The notes: generated from the sequence alone by a model not told the origin. Counted from the stretch's first letter, positions 53,486-61,508 are shown. The stretch: 64,000 nucleotides of DNA from Croceimicrobium sp965279135 (GCA_965279135.1 OZ257133.1:1-64000); one strand, 5' to 3'. Program-made: numbers and translations.

Positions 53486-54286
53486 ATGCTTAAAGATCAG
53501 CCCATAGGAATTTTCGATTCTGGAGTTGGTGGATTGACCGTTGCATCGGCCATTCATCGATTACTCCCCAAAGAATCTTTTATCTATTTCGGAGATACTT
53601 TGAGAGCGCCTTATGGTGATAAATCAGCTGCGAGAATATTAGAGTACTCTCGGCAGATCAGCAGCTTTCTAATTGATTCTCAGTGTAAGGCCATAGTTAT
53701 TGCTTGTAATTCTGCTTCGGCTGCCGCTTTTGAAGAGTTGAAGCGAGACTGGCCTGACATACCCATCCTTAATGTAATTGACCCGGTGGTTGCTGAATTG
53801 GGACGATTGAATGCTCGAAAAGTGGGCTTGATCGCTACCCGGGCAACGGTTAAATCGGGGGTTTATGCCCGTCGCTTAAAGCTAGAAGTACCAAGTATGG
53901 AGATTGTCCAAAAGGCAACTCCTCTATTGGCACCCTTGGTCGAAGAGGGATTCGCGGGCACCGAAGTAAGTGCCGGAGCGCTAAACCATTACCTCAATGA
54001 TGCCTACTTATCTGATTTGAGTCATTTAATCCTGGGATGTACCCATTACCCCTTGCTGGAGAAAGAGATTTTTAGCTATTTCGATGGCAAGGTTGAAGTT
54101 CTAAATTCAGCGAGCCTGGTGGCGATTGCATTAAAGGCCTTATTAAAGGAAGAGTCTATTTTGAGTGATCAGGGAAAGGCGGAATTGAAATTTTTCGTAT
54201 CCGAGAAAACTGAAGCATTTAGCGAGACGGCCAAGCTCTTTTTCGGTCAGGAAATAGATTTGGAAGAAAAGCTATTGCGCTCCTAA
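53486..54286 (+). CDS. murI: glutamate racemase
   Basis: A 266-residue cofactor-independent racemase providing D-glutamate for peptidoglycan. N-terminal GIFDSGVGGLTV begins at residue 8, and the two catalytic cysteines are Cys74 (IACNSASAA) and Cys185 (LGCTHYPLLE). Because GIFDSG must lie close to the N-terminus, the ATG at 53486 is right even though it touches a terminator T-run and has no leader space. It converges with the esterase gene, overlapping 15 bases. Confidence 0.96.
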   Translation: MLKDQPIGIFDSGVGGLTVASAIHRLLPKESFIYFGDTLRAPYGDKSAARILEYSRQISSFLIDSQCKAIVIACNSASAAAFEELKRDWPDIPILNVIDPVVAELGRLNARKVGLIATRATVKSGVYARRLKLEVPSMEIVQKATPLLAPLVEEGFAGTEVSAGALNHYLNDAYLSDLSHLILGCTHYPLLEKEIFSYFDGKVEVLNSASLVAIALKALLKEESILSDQGKAELKFFVSEKTEAFSETAKLFFGQEIDLEEKLLRS

Positions 54287-55039
54287 AAACTCACTTACTG
54301 CGATAAAAAATGCTTCTGGCTGTTGGGCGTGTAGCCAATGCCCTGCATTAGGAATTGTGACTAATTCCGCTTGTGGAAAATGCATTTCAATATCATGAAG
54401 ATCCTCATCCTGAATATACCATGAATCGCCTCCGCGAAAGAAGGCGGTGGGTCTGTCAAAGTATGCATTTGGTGCTAGGCTACTGCCAACTTTCTCAATT
54501 TCACGAACTAATACAGGAAGGTTAAAACGCCAATTCAGTTTATCCTTTTCTTGCCAATAGAGGTTTTTGAGAAGGAATTGCCTTACCCCAATCTCAAGCT
54601 CAGGGCCGAACTGATCATTGGCTTCACTGCGTCTTTTAATGGAATTTAGGTCCAAAGCCTGCAAGGCAGCAATCACCTCTTGATGATGAGGCGGATAGGC
54701 CTTAGGGGCAATATCTGCAACCATCAAGCTATGGCATCGAGCGGAATTTAGCACGGAGAATAGCATTGCTACTTTTCCGCCCATACTGTGCCCTAGTATA
54801 TGTGCCTCTCCAATCCCCTGATCATCCATGTATTCGAGCAAATCATCACTCATAAGTTCATAAGAGAAATCCTCCGAATGTGGGCTGCGACCGTGGTTTC
54901 GAAGATCTAAGGTATGTACGCGGTACTGCGAAGACCATTTGCGAGCAAGGCTTTGCCAATTATCGCTCATTCCAAATAAGCCATGCATTATTATTAAGTC
55001 CTGGGGTCCTTCTCCTATGATGTTTGAAAAGAGCTTCAT
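54272..55039 (-). CDS. alpha/beta hydrolase, YbfF-like esterase
   Basis: A 255-residue cytosolic esterase-type hydrolase. LIIMHGLFGMSDNWQSLA gives the oxyanion loop, LDLRNHGRSPHS is characteristic of the YbfF/ABHD11 group, the nucleophile is Ser85 in GHSMGG and the base is the His in NAGHWLHAQQPE near 233. YbfF-type enzymes hydrolyse acyl esters, including acyl-CoA. It is tail-to-tail with murI and head-to-head with metG. Confidence 0.88.
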   Translation of the reverse strand: MKLFSNIIGEGPQDLIIMHGLFGMSDNWQSLARKWSSQYRVHTLDLRNHGRSPHSEDFSYELMSDDLLEYMDDQGIGEAHILGHSMGGKVAMLFSVLNSARCHSLMVADIAPKAYPPHHQEVIAALQALDLNSIKRRSEANDQFGPELEIGVRQFLLKNLYWQEKDKLNWRFNLPVLVREIEKVGSSLAPNAYFDRPTAFFRGGDSWYIQDEDLHDIEMHFPQAELVTIPNAGHWLHAQQPEAFFIAVSEFLGAQ

Positions 55040-55120
55040 TTCTCGCTTTCTATTTTAAGAGTTTGCAAAGATGCATTACCTCTATTTTTTAGCCTATAGT
55101 TTCAAAGGCATGGCAATGCT

Positions 55121-55128
55121 TACTTTTG
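55121..55128 (+). promoter_or_regulatory. -7 promoter element for metG
   Basis: TACTTTTG matches TAnnTTTG exactly and ends 18 bases before the metG ATG. Confidence 0.5.
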
Positions 55129-55146
55129 TGGGCCTAAAGAGATTTT

Positions 55147-57177
55147 ATGTCTTCGGATATTTCCCGTTATACGATCACTGCTGCCTTGCCATACGCCAAT
55201 GGCCCGGTGCACATTGGTCATCTTGCCGGTTGTTACCTGCCCTCCGACATTTATGTGCGATACCTTCGTAAAAACGAGAAGGAACTCATATTTGTTTGTG
55301 GTACTGATGAGCATGGTGCGGCCATTAATATGAAGGCACAAAGTGAATCGGCTCAACCTCAGGAAATAGTAGATCGTTATCACGACATTATCCGCGATTC
55401 CCTTGAAAAATTCGGGATCAGTTTCGACATCTTTTCGCGTACCACTAAAGAGGCACATCACGAAACAGCACAAGAGTTTTTTAAAACTCTTTATGAGAAA
55501 GGCTCGCTGCAAGAAAAGTCTACACCGCAGTATTTCGATGAGGAAGCAGGCCAGTTTATCGCCGATCGTTTCATTATGGGTGAATGCCCTAATTGTCATT
55601 TCCCAGAAGCCTACGGTGATCAATGCGAGAATTGCGGCACCTCATTAAGTCCCACAGATTTAATCAACCCTAAGAGCAGACTAAGTGGTTCTGCTCCAGT
55701 TCTTAAGGAGACTAAGCACTGGTTTTTACCACTGGACCATTTAAGCACAAAGATTAAGGACTACATCCAGGAGCATAAGCATTGGAAGCCTAATGTCTAT
55801 GGTCAATGTATGAGTTGGCTTGATGCAGGTGATGGATTGCAGGCACGAAGTATGACGCGCGATTTGGATTGGGGTATCCCAGTTCCACTGCCTGATGCCG
55901 AAGGAAAGGTTCTCTATGTTTGGTTCGATGCCCCGATTGGATATATATCAGCAACCAAGGAGTTAAAAGGGGAGGACTGGAAGGATTATTGGATGAAGGA
56001 GGATACCAAGATGGTGCATTTTATCGGCAAGGATAACATTGTATTTCACTGTATCATTTTCCCGGCCATGCTTATGGAGCACGGTGGATTTCATTTGGCC
56101 GATGAGGTTCCAGCCAATGAGTTTCTAAACCTGGAAGGACGAAAGATTTCTACGAGTCGAAATTGGGCGGTTTGGTTACATGAATACCTGGAAGAATTTC
56201 CGGAGCAGCAAGATGTATTACGCTATGTTCTCACGGCCACCGCTCCGGAGTCTAAGGACAATGATTTTACCTGGAGTGATTTTCAAACTCGCAATAACAG
56301 TGAGTTGGTGGCTATTCTTGGAAACTTTGTCAATCGGGTTCAGGTGCTTATGAATAAGTACTTTGATGGTATAATTCCTCAAGCTTCGGCGCTAAGCAGT
56401 AATGATGAGGCTGTTTTAAGTGAAATGAGTGAGGTTCCCGGTTTGATTGAAGAATCACTGGAGAAGTTTCGCTTTAGAGAAGCTTTGGGCCGAATGATGA
56501 GTTTAGCGCGGTTAGGGAACAAGTATTTAGCTGATGAGGAACCTTGGAAGGCAATAAAAACCAATCCGGAGCGAGCGGCTACAGTACTCTATGTTGCGGC
56601 TCAAATTTGTGGCCAACTGGCCCAGATGATGGAACCGTTTATGCCATTTACTGCGGATAAATTGCGCAATAGCCTGGGACAAACTCAACTTAGTTGGAAG
56701 GAATGCAAGAAAAAAGAGTTTTTAGCAGCCGGAGACCAAATTCAGGCAGACGGACACCTGTTTAGCAAGATTGATGATGATCAGATAGAGTCTCAGAAAA
56801 ACAAATTGCAGGCTAACGCTCCTAAAGGTCCTAGTTATGAGCCTTTAAAGGAAGAAATTCAGTTTGAAGATTTTACTAAGCTTGACTTAAGGGTAGGTAC
56901 CATCTTATCAGCTCAAAAGGTGAAGAAGGCGGATAAGCTTTTACATCTTGAAGTGGATTTGGGATTTGAGAAAAGAAGCATTGTTAGTGGCATCGCGGAG
57001 TTTTTTAATCCCGCTGATATTGTTGGTTCTAAGGTATCTGTGGTGGTTAATCTCGCCCCCCGCAAACTACGTGGCGTGCTAAGTCAGGGAATGATCTTAA
57101 TGGCAGAGGATTCGGATGGAAATCTTAAATTCACTTCTGCACCAAGTGATATGCCTAATGGTGCTGTAATTCGATAA
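55147..57177 (+). CDS. metG: methionyl-tRNA synthetase
   Basis: A 676-residue class I synthetase charging tRNA-Met. HIGH is at 22-25, a four-cysteine zinc knuckle is present at CPNCHFPEAYGDQCENCG, and the KMSKS-equivalent is KISTS at 333-337. The C-terminal 110 residues (FTKLDLRVGTILSAQ...LSQGMIL) form an EMAP-II-like tRNA-binding domain used for dimerisation. Length fits the E. coli-type enzyme. DUF2461 follows after one base. Confidence 0.97.
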   Translation: MSSDISRYTITAALPYANGPVHIGHLAGCYLPSDIYVRYLRKNEKELIFVCGTDEHGAAINMKAQSESAQPQEIVDRYHDIIRDSLEKFGISFDIFSRTTKEAHHETAQEFFKTLYEKGSLQEKSTPQYFDEEAGQFIADRFIMGECPNCHFPEAYGDQCENCGTSLSPTDLINPKSRLSGSAPVLKETKHWFLPLDHLSTKIKDYIQEHKHWKPNVYGQCMSWLDAGDGLQARSMTRDLDWGIPVPLPDAEGKVLYVWFDAPIGYISATKELKGEDWKDYWMKEDTKMVHFIGKDNIVFHCIIFPAMLMEHGGFHLADEVPANEFLNLEGRKISTSRNWAVWLHEYLEEFPEQQDVLRYVLTATAPESKDNDFTWSDFQTRNNSELVAILGNFVNRVQVLMNKYFDGIIPQASALSSNDEAVLSEMSEVPGLIEESLEKFRFREALGRMMSLARLGNKYLADEEPWKAIKTNPERAATVLYVAAQICGQLAQMMEPFMPFTADKLRNSLGQTQLSWKECKKKEFLAAGDQIQADGHLFSKIDDDQIESQKNKLQANAPKGPSYEPLKEEIQFEDFTKLDLRVGTILSAQKVKKADKLLHLEVDLGFEKRSIVSGIAEFFNPADIVGSKVSVVVNLAPRKLRGVLSQGMILMAEDSDGNLKFTSAPSDMPNGAVIR

Positions 57178-57178
57178 T

Positions 57179-57838
57179 ATGAATAATCTTCATCCCGAAA
57201 CCTTCGATTTCCTCAAGGAGCTTAAGAAAAACAATACCAAGGAATGGATGGATGCCAATCGAAAATGGTATCAGGAAATCCGTCAAGGTCTAGTTGATTA
57301 TGCCGGAACTATTCAGACGAGTTTTGCCGAGGTGTATCCTATGCACATGATGGATCCTAAGAAATACTTGGCGCGTATCAATAACAACCGTCGTTTCCAT
57401 CCGGATAAGCCTCCCTATAAAACCCATTTTGCCTTTATGGTCCGACATAAGGGACCGGGATATGGTGATTTCTACATTCATCTTGAGCCAGGGAACTCCA
57501 TGCTGGCGTCTGGTATATATCACCCGCCAAGGGAACTTCTACAAGCCCTCAGGGATTTAATCGATCATCGAGGAGAAGACTTAGCAGAGCTTGCTGCTCA
57601 TCCAGACTTTAAAAGAGTCTTTGGTGGGCTTCAGGGCGATAAACTAAAGAAAGCACCTAAAGGATTTGAACTGGATCATCCGCACATTGATCTATTGCGG
57701 CATAAAGATTTGATAATCATGAAGAACGTTAAGGACGACGTGTTCTTCACTAAAAAAGGTTTGAAGGAAATTCAAGAAGCTTTTCATGTCGCATTGCCCT
57801 TTATTGAATTTATTGACGACGCGATAAGTGCAGTTTAA
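57179..57838 (+). CDS. DUF2461 domain protein
   Basis: A 219-residue cytosolic protein covering the DUF2461/TIGR02453 family end to end: TFDFLKELKKNNTKEWMDANRKWYQ, then NRRFHPDKPPYKTHFAFMVRHKG, YIHLEPGNSMLASGIYHPPRE and a C-terminal MKNVKDDVFFTKKGL. The family is widespread and uncharacterised. It starts one base after metG and is likely on the same transcript; it ends tail-to-tail with the sensor kinase gene. Confidence 0.9.
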   Translation: MNNLHPETFDFLKELKKNNTKEWMDANRKWYQEIRQGLVDYAGTIQTSFAEVYPMHMMDPKKYLARINNNRRFHPDKPPYKTHFAFMVRHKGPGYGDFYIHLEPGNSMLASGIYHPPRELLQALRDLIDHRGEDLAELAAHPDFKRVFGGLQGDKLKKAPKGFELDHPHIDLLRHKDLIIMKNVKDDVFFTKKGLKEIQEAFHVALPFIEFIDDAISAV

Positions 57839-59139
57839 TTTCGTTGATAGGGGATTAGCACTTTAAACCGACTTCCTTCATTGAGTTCGCTATCGACCGA
57901 AATGGTACCTCCGTGCAATTGCACATATTCGTAAACAATTAGAAGCCCAAAACCGCTCCCTCGTTCCTGTTGGGTCCCGGATTTCGCCACACTTTTATCA
58001 GTAAAGAGTTTGGACCTTTCATCCTCGGTCATTCCGATTCCTTCATCTTGAATTTCAAAGACCAGGTCTTTGGATTCTTGTATGACTTTTAGATCGACCG
58101 TTTTACCGGGCGGAGTGAACTTCACCGCATTTTGGATTAGATTCCGAACAATTACGGTCATTAAAATCGGGTCGCAGAAAAGCTTTTGTCGACCATTGTA
58201 ATCAGCATTGAAGAGCACCCCCTTGGCTTTGGCTAATTGCTTCATGTGGTCCACGGTTTTGTTGAGCCAGGAACCCAAGCTTCTGCTGTGGAAATTGGTG
58301 GTCTGTCCACTTATTTGAATCTTGGACCAGTTCACCATGTCATCCAGCATATGGGAGGTATGTTGAACCATTTGATGCAAATCCCGATTAATGGTCTTTC
58401 TTTCTTCCTCCAACAAACCTCCATCTGCACTAAGCTCCAAAAAGGACTCTATGGAGGCGAGAGGATTACGGACATCATGCGCAATAATAGACAGTACTTT
58501 TATGAGTTCCTGATTGGATTTCTCCAGATCTTCTTTTCCTTTTTCCAGGCTTTTGCGTTGTTCGTCTACCTTTTCTTTTTGTAATTCATAAGCCCGGCGG
58601 ATTAACCGAAAAATCAGAAATAGGAAGGCTAGTGTAAAGAGATAGGTCAGAGCGATGTCTGAATAACGCTGCTCCGAATTTTCATAATCGACGATATACT
58701 TTCGATCATAAATGAATTCGTAATAGGTTAATCCGCAAAAGATTAATCCGTGCAACAAAGTCCAGATCCAGTGTCGACCACTAAAGGATGATGCGTAGAA
58801 GATTGCAAGAATCAGGACACTGATCAGGCTTGTTGGACCATTAATTCCCCCATTGAGGAAATAATTGAAAATGATCAGTATGTAGGCAATGACCACAAAG
58901 AGGATTAGGCCTAAGGTGAATTTCTTCATCACCCTGGATAGCCAATAGCTCAAGGTGAGGGCAAGGAGAGTAATGACTATTACTAAGCTCAGGTCCCATT
59001 GACTTATTCTTAAGGTCAACAAAAGACCAAAAGTCAGGGCAACCGAACTCAGGAAACAGACTTGATGAAAAATCAGTTCCCTAAGACCGAATTGGGACTC
59101 ATTCCCATAGACGATTTCCTTAAATCTTTCGAAACTCAT
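57835..59139 (-). CDS. membrane sensor histidine kinase
   Basis: A 434-residue kinase with about six membrane helices in residues 25-182 (7TMR-like sensor without a periplasmic domain), a short coiled linker (185-212), a HisKA domain with the phosphorylated His221 in IIAHDVRNPLASI, and an HATPase domain with N-box LIQNAVKFT, G1 DEGIGM and G2 GSGFGL. No receiver domain or response-regulator gene is adjacent, so it is an orphan kinase. Signal unknown; possibly a membrane or lipid cue given its sensor type. Confidence 0.9.
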   Translation of the reverse strand: MSFERFKEIVYGNESQFGLRELIFHQVCFLSSVALTFGLLLTLRISQWDLSLVIVITLLALTLSYWLSRVMKKFTLGLILFVVIAYILIIFNYFLNGGINGPTSLISVLILAIFYASSFSGRHWIWTLLHGLIFCGLTYYEFIYDRKYIVDYENSEQRYSDIALTYLFTLAFLFLIFRLIRRAYELQKEKVDEQRKSLEKGKEDLEKSNQELIKVLSIIAHDVRNPLASIESFLELSADGGLLEEERKTINRDLHQMVQHTSHMLDDMVNWSKIQISGQTTNFHSRSLGSWLNKTVDHMKQLAKAKGVLFNADYNGRQKLFCDPILMTVIVRNLIQNAVKFTPPGKTVDLKVIQESKDLVFEIQDEGIGMTEDERSKLFTDKSVAKSGTQQERGSGFGLLIVYEYVQLHGGTISVDSELNEGSRFKVLIPYQRN

Positions 59140-59144
59140 CGTGT

Positions 59145-59564
59145 TTAGCGATAGGGGCCACGAGCATCTTCATCTGCCGGCTTTTTCTGCGGCATTCGTT
59201 CCACTTTGGTAATGAAATAGCGGGTGTTTCCTCGCCAGGGAAGGCTGCGATAACGCTCAATATAGTGCAGGTTAACCCGCTCGCCACTTAAAGAGACTTC
59301 CTGCAATACCTTTAACATTTCCTCCTTATCACTTTCAATGGAGAAATTGAAAGTTTCAGAAAGGTTATTAGAGCTGTTTACCGCCCCAAAGGATCGGATG
59401 TTTAACTGTCCTTCCCAGGTTTTAAAGATTACTCCTTTCCGAGAGAGTTTTATTACAGTACCCGCTCGAACACCTTCGGAGTATACACCATAATAGAGGA
59501 AGGCAACCCAGGCTAAAAGTATGATTAGGCCAATGGATAGAACCCAGATTAAGGTTTTACGCAT
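59145..59564 (-). CDS. conserved membrane-anchored protein, unknown
   Basis: A 139-residue protein with one N-terminal membrane helix (LIWVLSIGLIILLAWVAFLYYGVY, about 4-27) and a beta-rich extracytoplasmic domain: YSEGVRAGTVIKLSRKGVIFKTWEGQLN followed by a strand-rich middle and a Pro/Lys-rich tail. This SEGVRAG...KRGVIFKTWEGQL form is familiar from a Bacteroidota family that is often mislabelled in databases as 6-phosphogluconate dehydrogenase; the sequence has no dehydrogenase fold. It sits between ppa and the sensor kinase. Confidence 0.75.
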   Translation of the reverse strand: MRKTLIWVLSIGLIILLAWVAFLYYGVYSEGVRAGTVIKLSRKGVIFKTWEGQLNIRSFGAVNSSNNLSETFNFSIESDKEEMLKVLQEVSLSGERVNLHYIERYRSLPWRGNTRYFITKVERMPQKKPADEDARGPYR

Positions 59565-59575
59565 GATTTGAGAGC

Positions 59576-60124
59576 TTAGAGGGTTTCTAATATATACTTT
59601 TTATAATCGAGTAGACTTTGCTTCACGATTTCTTTAGCGATATCCGCATTTTGAAAGTCTTCTACTTCCACGGTTTTATTCTCTAGTTTTTTATAATCCT
59701 CAAAGAAGTTCTTAAGCTCCTTAAGGAAATGGGCTGGCAGTTCGGTGATATCATGGATATGGTTTACACTCATATCATTCTCAGCCACAGCAATGATTTT
59801 ATCATCTAATTCTCCGCCATCCAACATTCGCATAACACCAATTACACGCGCCGATACAATGCACATGGGCACTACGGTAATTTGAGACAGGACCAGTATG
59901 TCCAGGGGATCTTTATCATCACAATAGGTTTGAGGGATAAAGCCATAATTAGCTGGATAGTACATGGATGAATAAAGAACCCGATCCATTTTCAGGAGTC
60001 CTGACTCCTTATCAAGCTCATATTTAGCGCGGGTATTCTGTGGAATTTCAATGATTCCGTTTACAGTGTTGGGAATCTCACTACCTGGAGAAACGCTATG
60101 CCAGGGATTTGCGGATTTGCTCAT
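59576..60124 (-). CDS. ppa: inorganic pyrophosphatase (family I)
   Basis: A 182-residue cytosolic enzyme splitting pyrophosphate to phosphate. The substrate and metal site is clear: YYPANYGFIPQTYCDDKDPLDILVL with the family aspartates, and a second acidic group at GELDDKIIAV. Length matches the bacterial hexameric form. It is the upstream gene of a three-gene minus-strand run (ppa, small membrane protein, sensor kinase). Confidence 0.96.
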   Translation of the reverse strand: MSKSANPWHSVSPGSEIPNTVNGIIEIPQNTRAKYELDKESGLLKMDRVLYSSMYYPANYGFIPQTYCDDKDPLDILVLSQITVVPMCIVSARVIGVMRMLDGGELDDKIIAVAENDMSVNHIHDITELPAHFLKELKNFFEDYKKLENKTVEVEDFQNADIAKEIVKQSLLDYKKYILETL

Positions 60125-60224
60125 GCAGGGGTTTTGGACAAAGTTAATTGATGTGAACGCTAGTTTTTAATGAGCGGTCCTTTTTAAAAGGGGGCTTGGA
60201 TGGTTCCATATATGTATTCAAGTC

Positions 60225-60323
60225 TTAAAGATTCTTAGAAAGGGCTTGATTGCATTCTTCAAGTGCTATTTTTGCAGGCTCAATAGACTTAAAGGTATTG
60301 AAGTCATATTGGCTCCGTAGTAC
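60225..60323 (+). repeat. 98-bp direct repeat, left copy: tRNA-Arg promoter plus first 13 tRNA bases
   Basis: This stretch matches 61049-61146 at about 92 of 99 aligned positions. It contains the same promoter (TTG at 60246-60248, 18 bases, TATTTTTG at 60267-60274) and then GGCTCCGTAGTAC, identical to the first 13 bases of the intact tRNA-Arg(CCG). At 60324 it passes straight into a palindrome cluster, so this tRNA copy is a stub. Confidence 0.85.
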
Positions 60324-60428
60324 CTGTCTGCCGACAGGCAGGGCATATCCGCCGACAGGCAGGGCATATCCGCCGACAGGCAGGGCCTGCCTACCGTCAG
60401 GCGAGGCTTGCCCGCTGATAGGCAGGTG
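60324..60428. repeat. palindromic GC-rich repeat cluster with 21-bp tandem units
   Basis: A cluster of CCGACAGGCAGG-type palindromic modules. Two exact tandem 21-bp units lie at 60330-60350 and 60351-60371, and a third partial unit starts at 60372. Further modules (CTGCCTACCGTCAGGC, then TTGCCCGCTGATAGGCAGG) follow. The overall type is like the dispersed short palindromes seen in flavobacterial genomes. Frames through it on either strand are repeat translations and are not genes. Confidence 0.85.
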
Positions 60429-60534
60429 GATAGAGTTGTATATCCGGTTCTCCCTTAGAATCATCAATTTCATAGTCGTTTGATAAATGATATTCATGCC
60501 AGTTGTTTAAGATAGTATCCGTCCTTTTACAGCT

Positions 60535-60810
60535 ATGGTTTATTATGTGTACGCGTTATGGAGTGCTTCTCATAAGCGCCTTTATATTGGGATGACCACT
60601 GACGTTGAGAAAAGGTTAAAGCAACATAATCAAGGGCTTACAAGAAGCACTAAATTTTATAAGCCTTGGAAGATCATTGCCGTAACTGAGTTTTCCGATC
60701 GCAAGCGAGCCAGGGAAGGAGAGTTACACTGGAAGAAAGGGTTTATTCGAGAAAAGCTTAGGTCCCTAGCTTTAAAAGGGGAGTTTAACGTTCAAGATGA
60801 AAGCTTTTAG
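60535..60810 (+). CDS. GIY-YIG nuclease family protein
   Basis: A 91-residue single-domain GIY-YIG protein. The motif is VYYVYALWSASHKRLYIGMT (YVY and YIG pair, residues 2-21), followed by the catalytic-Arg region KRLKQHNQG and the conserved Glu in KRAREGELHWKKG. No DNA-binding domain is attached. Small GIY-YIG proteins of this kind are common in Bacteroidota and some behave as mobile units; here the gene lies between two palindrome clusters and between two 98-bp direct repeats of the tRNA-Arg upstream region. Cleavage target unknown. Confidence 0.88.
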   Translation: MVYYVYALWSASHKRLYIGMTTDVEKRLKQHNQGLTRSTKFYKPWKIIAVTEFSDRKRAREGELHWKKGFIREKLRSLALKGEFNVQDESF

Positions 60811-60880
60811 GAATTGACCACTTGAGCTTTTCTATTGTTTTTTCAAGCATATTTGGATTTAAAGCTTTAGAATCCGTTTT

Positions 60881-60962
60881 GGCTCTTTAGCACCTGTCTA
60901 CCGTCAGGTAAGACCTGTCTACCGACCGTCAGGGCCTGCCTGCCTGCCGACAGGCAGGCAGG
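60881..60962. repeat. second palindrome cluster with degenerate tRNA-stub-like start
   Basis: GGCTCTTTAGCAC (60881-60893) resembles the tRNA-Arg 5' end GGCTCCGTAGTAC at 10 of 13 positions and, as in the left copy, is followed directly by CTGTCTACCGTCAGG-type palindromes. The cluster ends in a perfect 28-base palindrome at 60935-60962, with 12-base arms (CCTGCCTGCCTG and its complement) around CCGA. It begins 70 bases after the GIY-YIG stop. Confidence 0.75.
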
Positions 60963-61048
60963 TAGAGATAGCTGAACAGAAGCATTTCCTGATTTAATTA
61001 AGTGGCAATTGGATAAAGTTGCTATTTCGGTAAACTTCAGCTGCCTTA

Positions 61049-61146
61049 TTAAAGATTCTTAGAAAGGGCTTGATTACATTCTTCAAGTGCTATTTTTGCA
61101 GGCCCAATAGACTTGATGGTTTTGAGGCATATTGGCTCCGTAGTAC
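61049..61146 (+). repeat. 98-bp direct repeat, right copy (tRNA-Arg(CCG) upstream region and 5' end)
   Basis: The right member of the pair with 60225-60323. Here the sequence continues past base 13 into a complete tRNA gene. The space between the copies, 60324-61048, holds both palindrome clusters and the GIY-YIG gene. Confidence 0.85.
61070..61098 (+). promoter_or_regulatory. tRNA-Arg(CCG) promoter
   Basis: TTG (61070-61072), 18 bases, then TATTTTTG (61091-61098), close to the Bacteroidota consensus TTG-N19-TAnnTTTG. It ends 35 bases before the tRNA, and is fully conserved in the left repeat copy. Confidence 0.65.
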
Positions 61147-61205
61147 AATGGATAGTATGCAAGTTTCCGGAGCTTGAGATGCAGGTTCGATTCCTGCCGG
61201 GGCTA
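61134..61205 (+). tRNA. tRNA-Arg(CCG)
   Basis: A 72-base cloverleaf: acceptor arm GGCTCCG/CGGGGCT (with two G-U pairs), D-stem GTAC/GTAT, anticodon stem CAAGT/GCTTG with loop TTCCGGA giving anticodon CCG (codon CGG), T-stem GCAGG/CCTGC with loop TTCGATT. The discriminator base is A at 61205. CCA is not encoded. Confidence 0.93.
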
Positions 61206-61207
61206 CA

Positions 61208-61240
61208 ATCTCTTCAATCCACCGAAAGGTGAGAGGAGAT
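61208..61240 (+). other. hairpin with GAAA tetraloop between the tRNA genes
   Basis: ATCTCTTC pairs with GAGGAGAT, then an internal loop and CACC/GGTG closed by a GAAA tetraloop. It begins two bases after the tRNA and has no T-run, so an RNA-processing signal is more likely than a terminator. Confidence 0.4.
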
Positions 61241-61339
61241 ACTCGCTTGAGACAATATGCTTAACCGAAACCTTTAAGTATTGATGGCTGATTTGCGAAA
61301 GGATCTACCAAAATAGTCTGATTGCATTTCTCGCTATTA

Positions 61340-61411
61340 GGCCCCATAGTTCAATGGATAGAATAGAAGTTTCCTAAACTTTAGATGTGAGTTCGATTCT
61401 CGCTGGGGCTG
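61340..61411 (+). tRNA. tRNA-Arg(CCU)
   Basis: A 72-base cloverleaf: acceptor GGCCCCA/TGGGGCT, D-stem GTTC/GAAT, anticodon stem GAAGT/ACTTT with loop TTCCTAA giving anticodon CCT (codon AGG), T-stem GTGAG/CTCGC. Discriminator G at 61411. No promoter box was found directly before it, so it may be processed from the same transcript as the upstream tRNA. Confidence 0.93.
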
Positions 61412-61440
61412 CGGAATTGTACCAGGTACAAAAAATAGCG

Positions 61441-61463
61441 AAACGGGCTTAACGGCCTGTTTT
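61441..61463 (+). terminator. weak terminator hairpin after tRNA-Arg(CCU)
   Basis: AAACGGGC pairs with GCCTGTTT (one G-U) around a 6-base loop, followed by a short T-run. It is the first of two hairpins after the tRNA pair. Confidence 0.5.
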
Positions 61464-61476
61464 AGAGGAAACTGAG

Positions 61477-61508
61477 AAAGAGACAAGCGCAAGTTTGTCT
61501 CTTTTTTT
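61477..61508 (+). terminator. strong intrinsic terminator after the tRNA pair
   Basis: AAAGAGACAA pairs perfectly with TTGTCTCTTT around an 8-base loop, continuing as a run of seven T residues. On the other strand the A-rich left arm gives a short U-run, so it may also limit transcription from the recombinase side. Confidence 0.85.

Noticed and set aside
59145..59564. 6-phosphogluconate dehydrogenase annotation often given to this family
   Set aside because: The protein is 139 residues with one membrane helix and no nucleotide-binding fold.
60330..60390. Possible CRISPR array from the 21-bp tandem units
   Set aside because: The units are directly adjacent with no spacers, and are strongly palindromic; no cas genes are nearby.
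60225..60497. Minus-strand 90-residue frame and plus-strand frame across the palindrome cluster
   Set aside because: They translate the repeats (PVGGYALPVGGYAL-like) and have no family resemblance; both follow from the repeat being a multiple of three.
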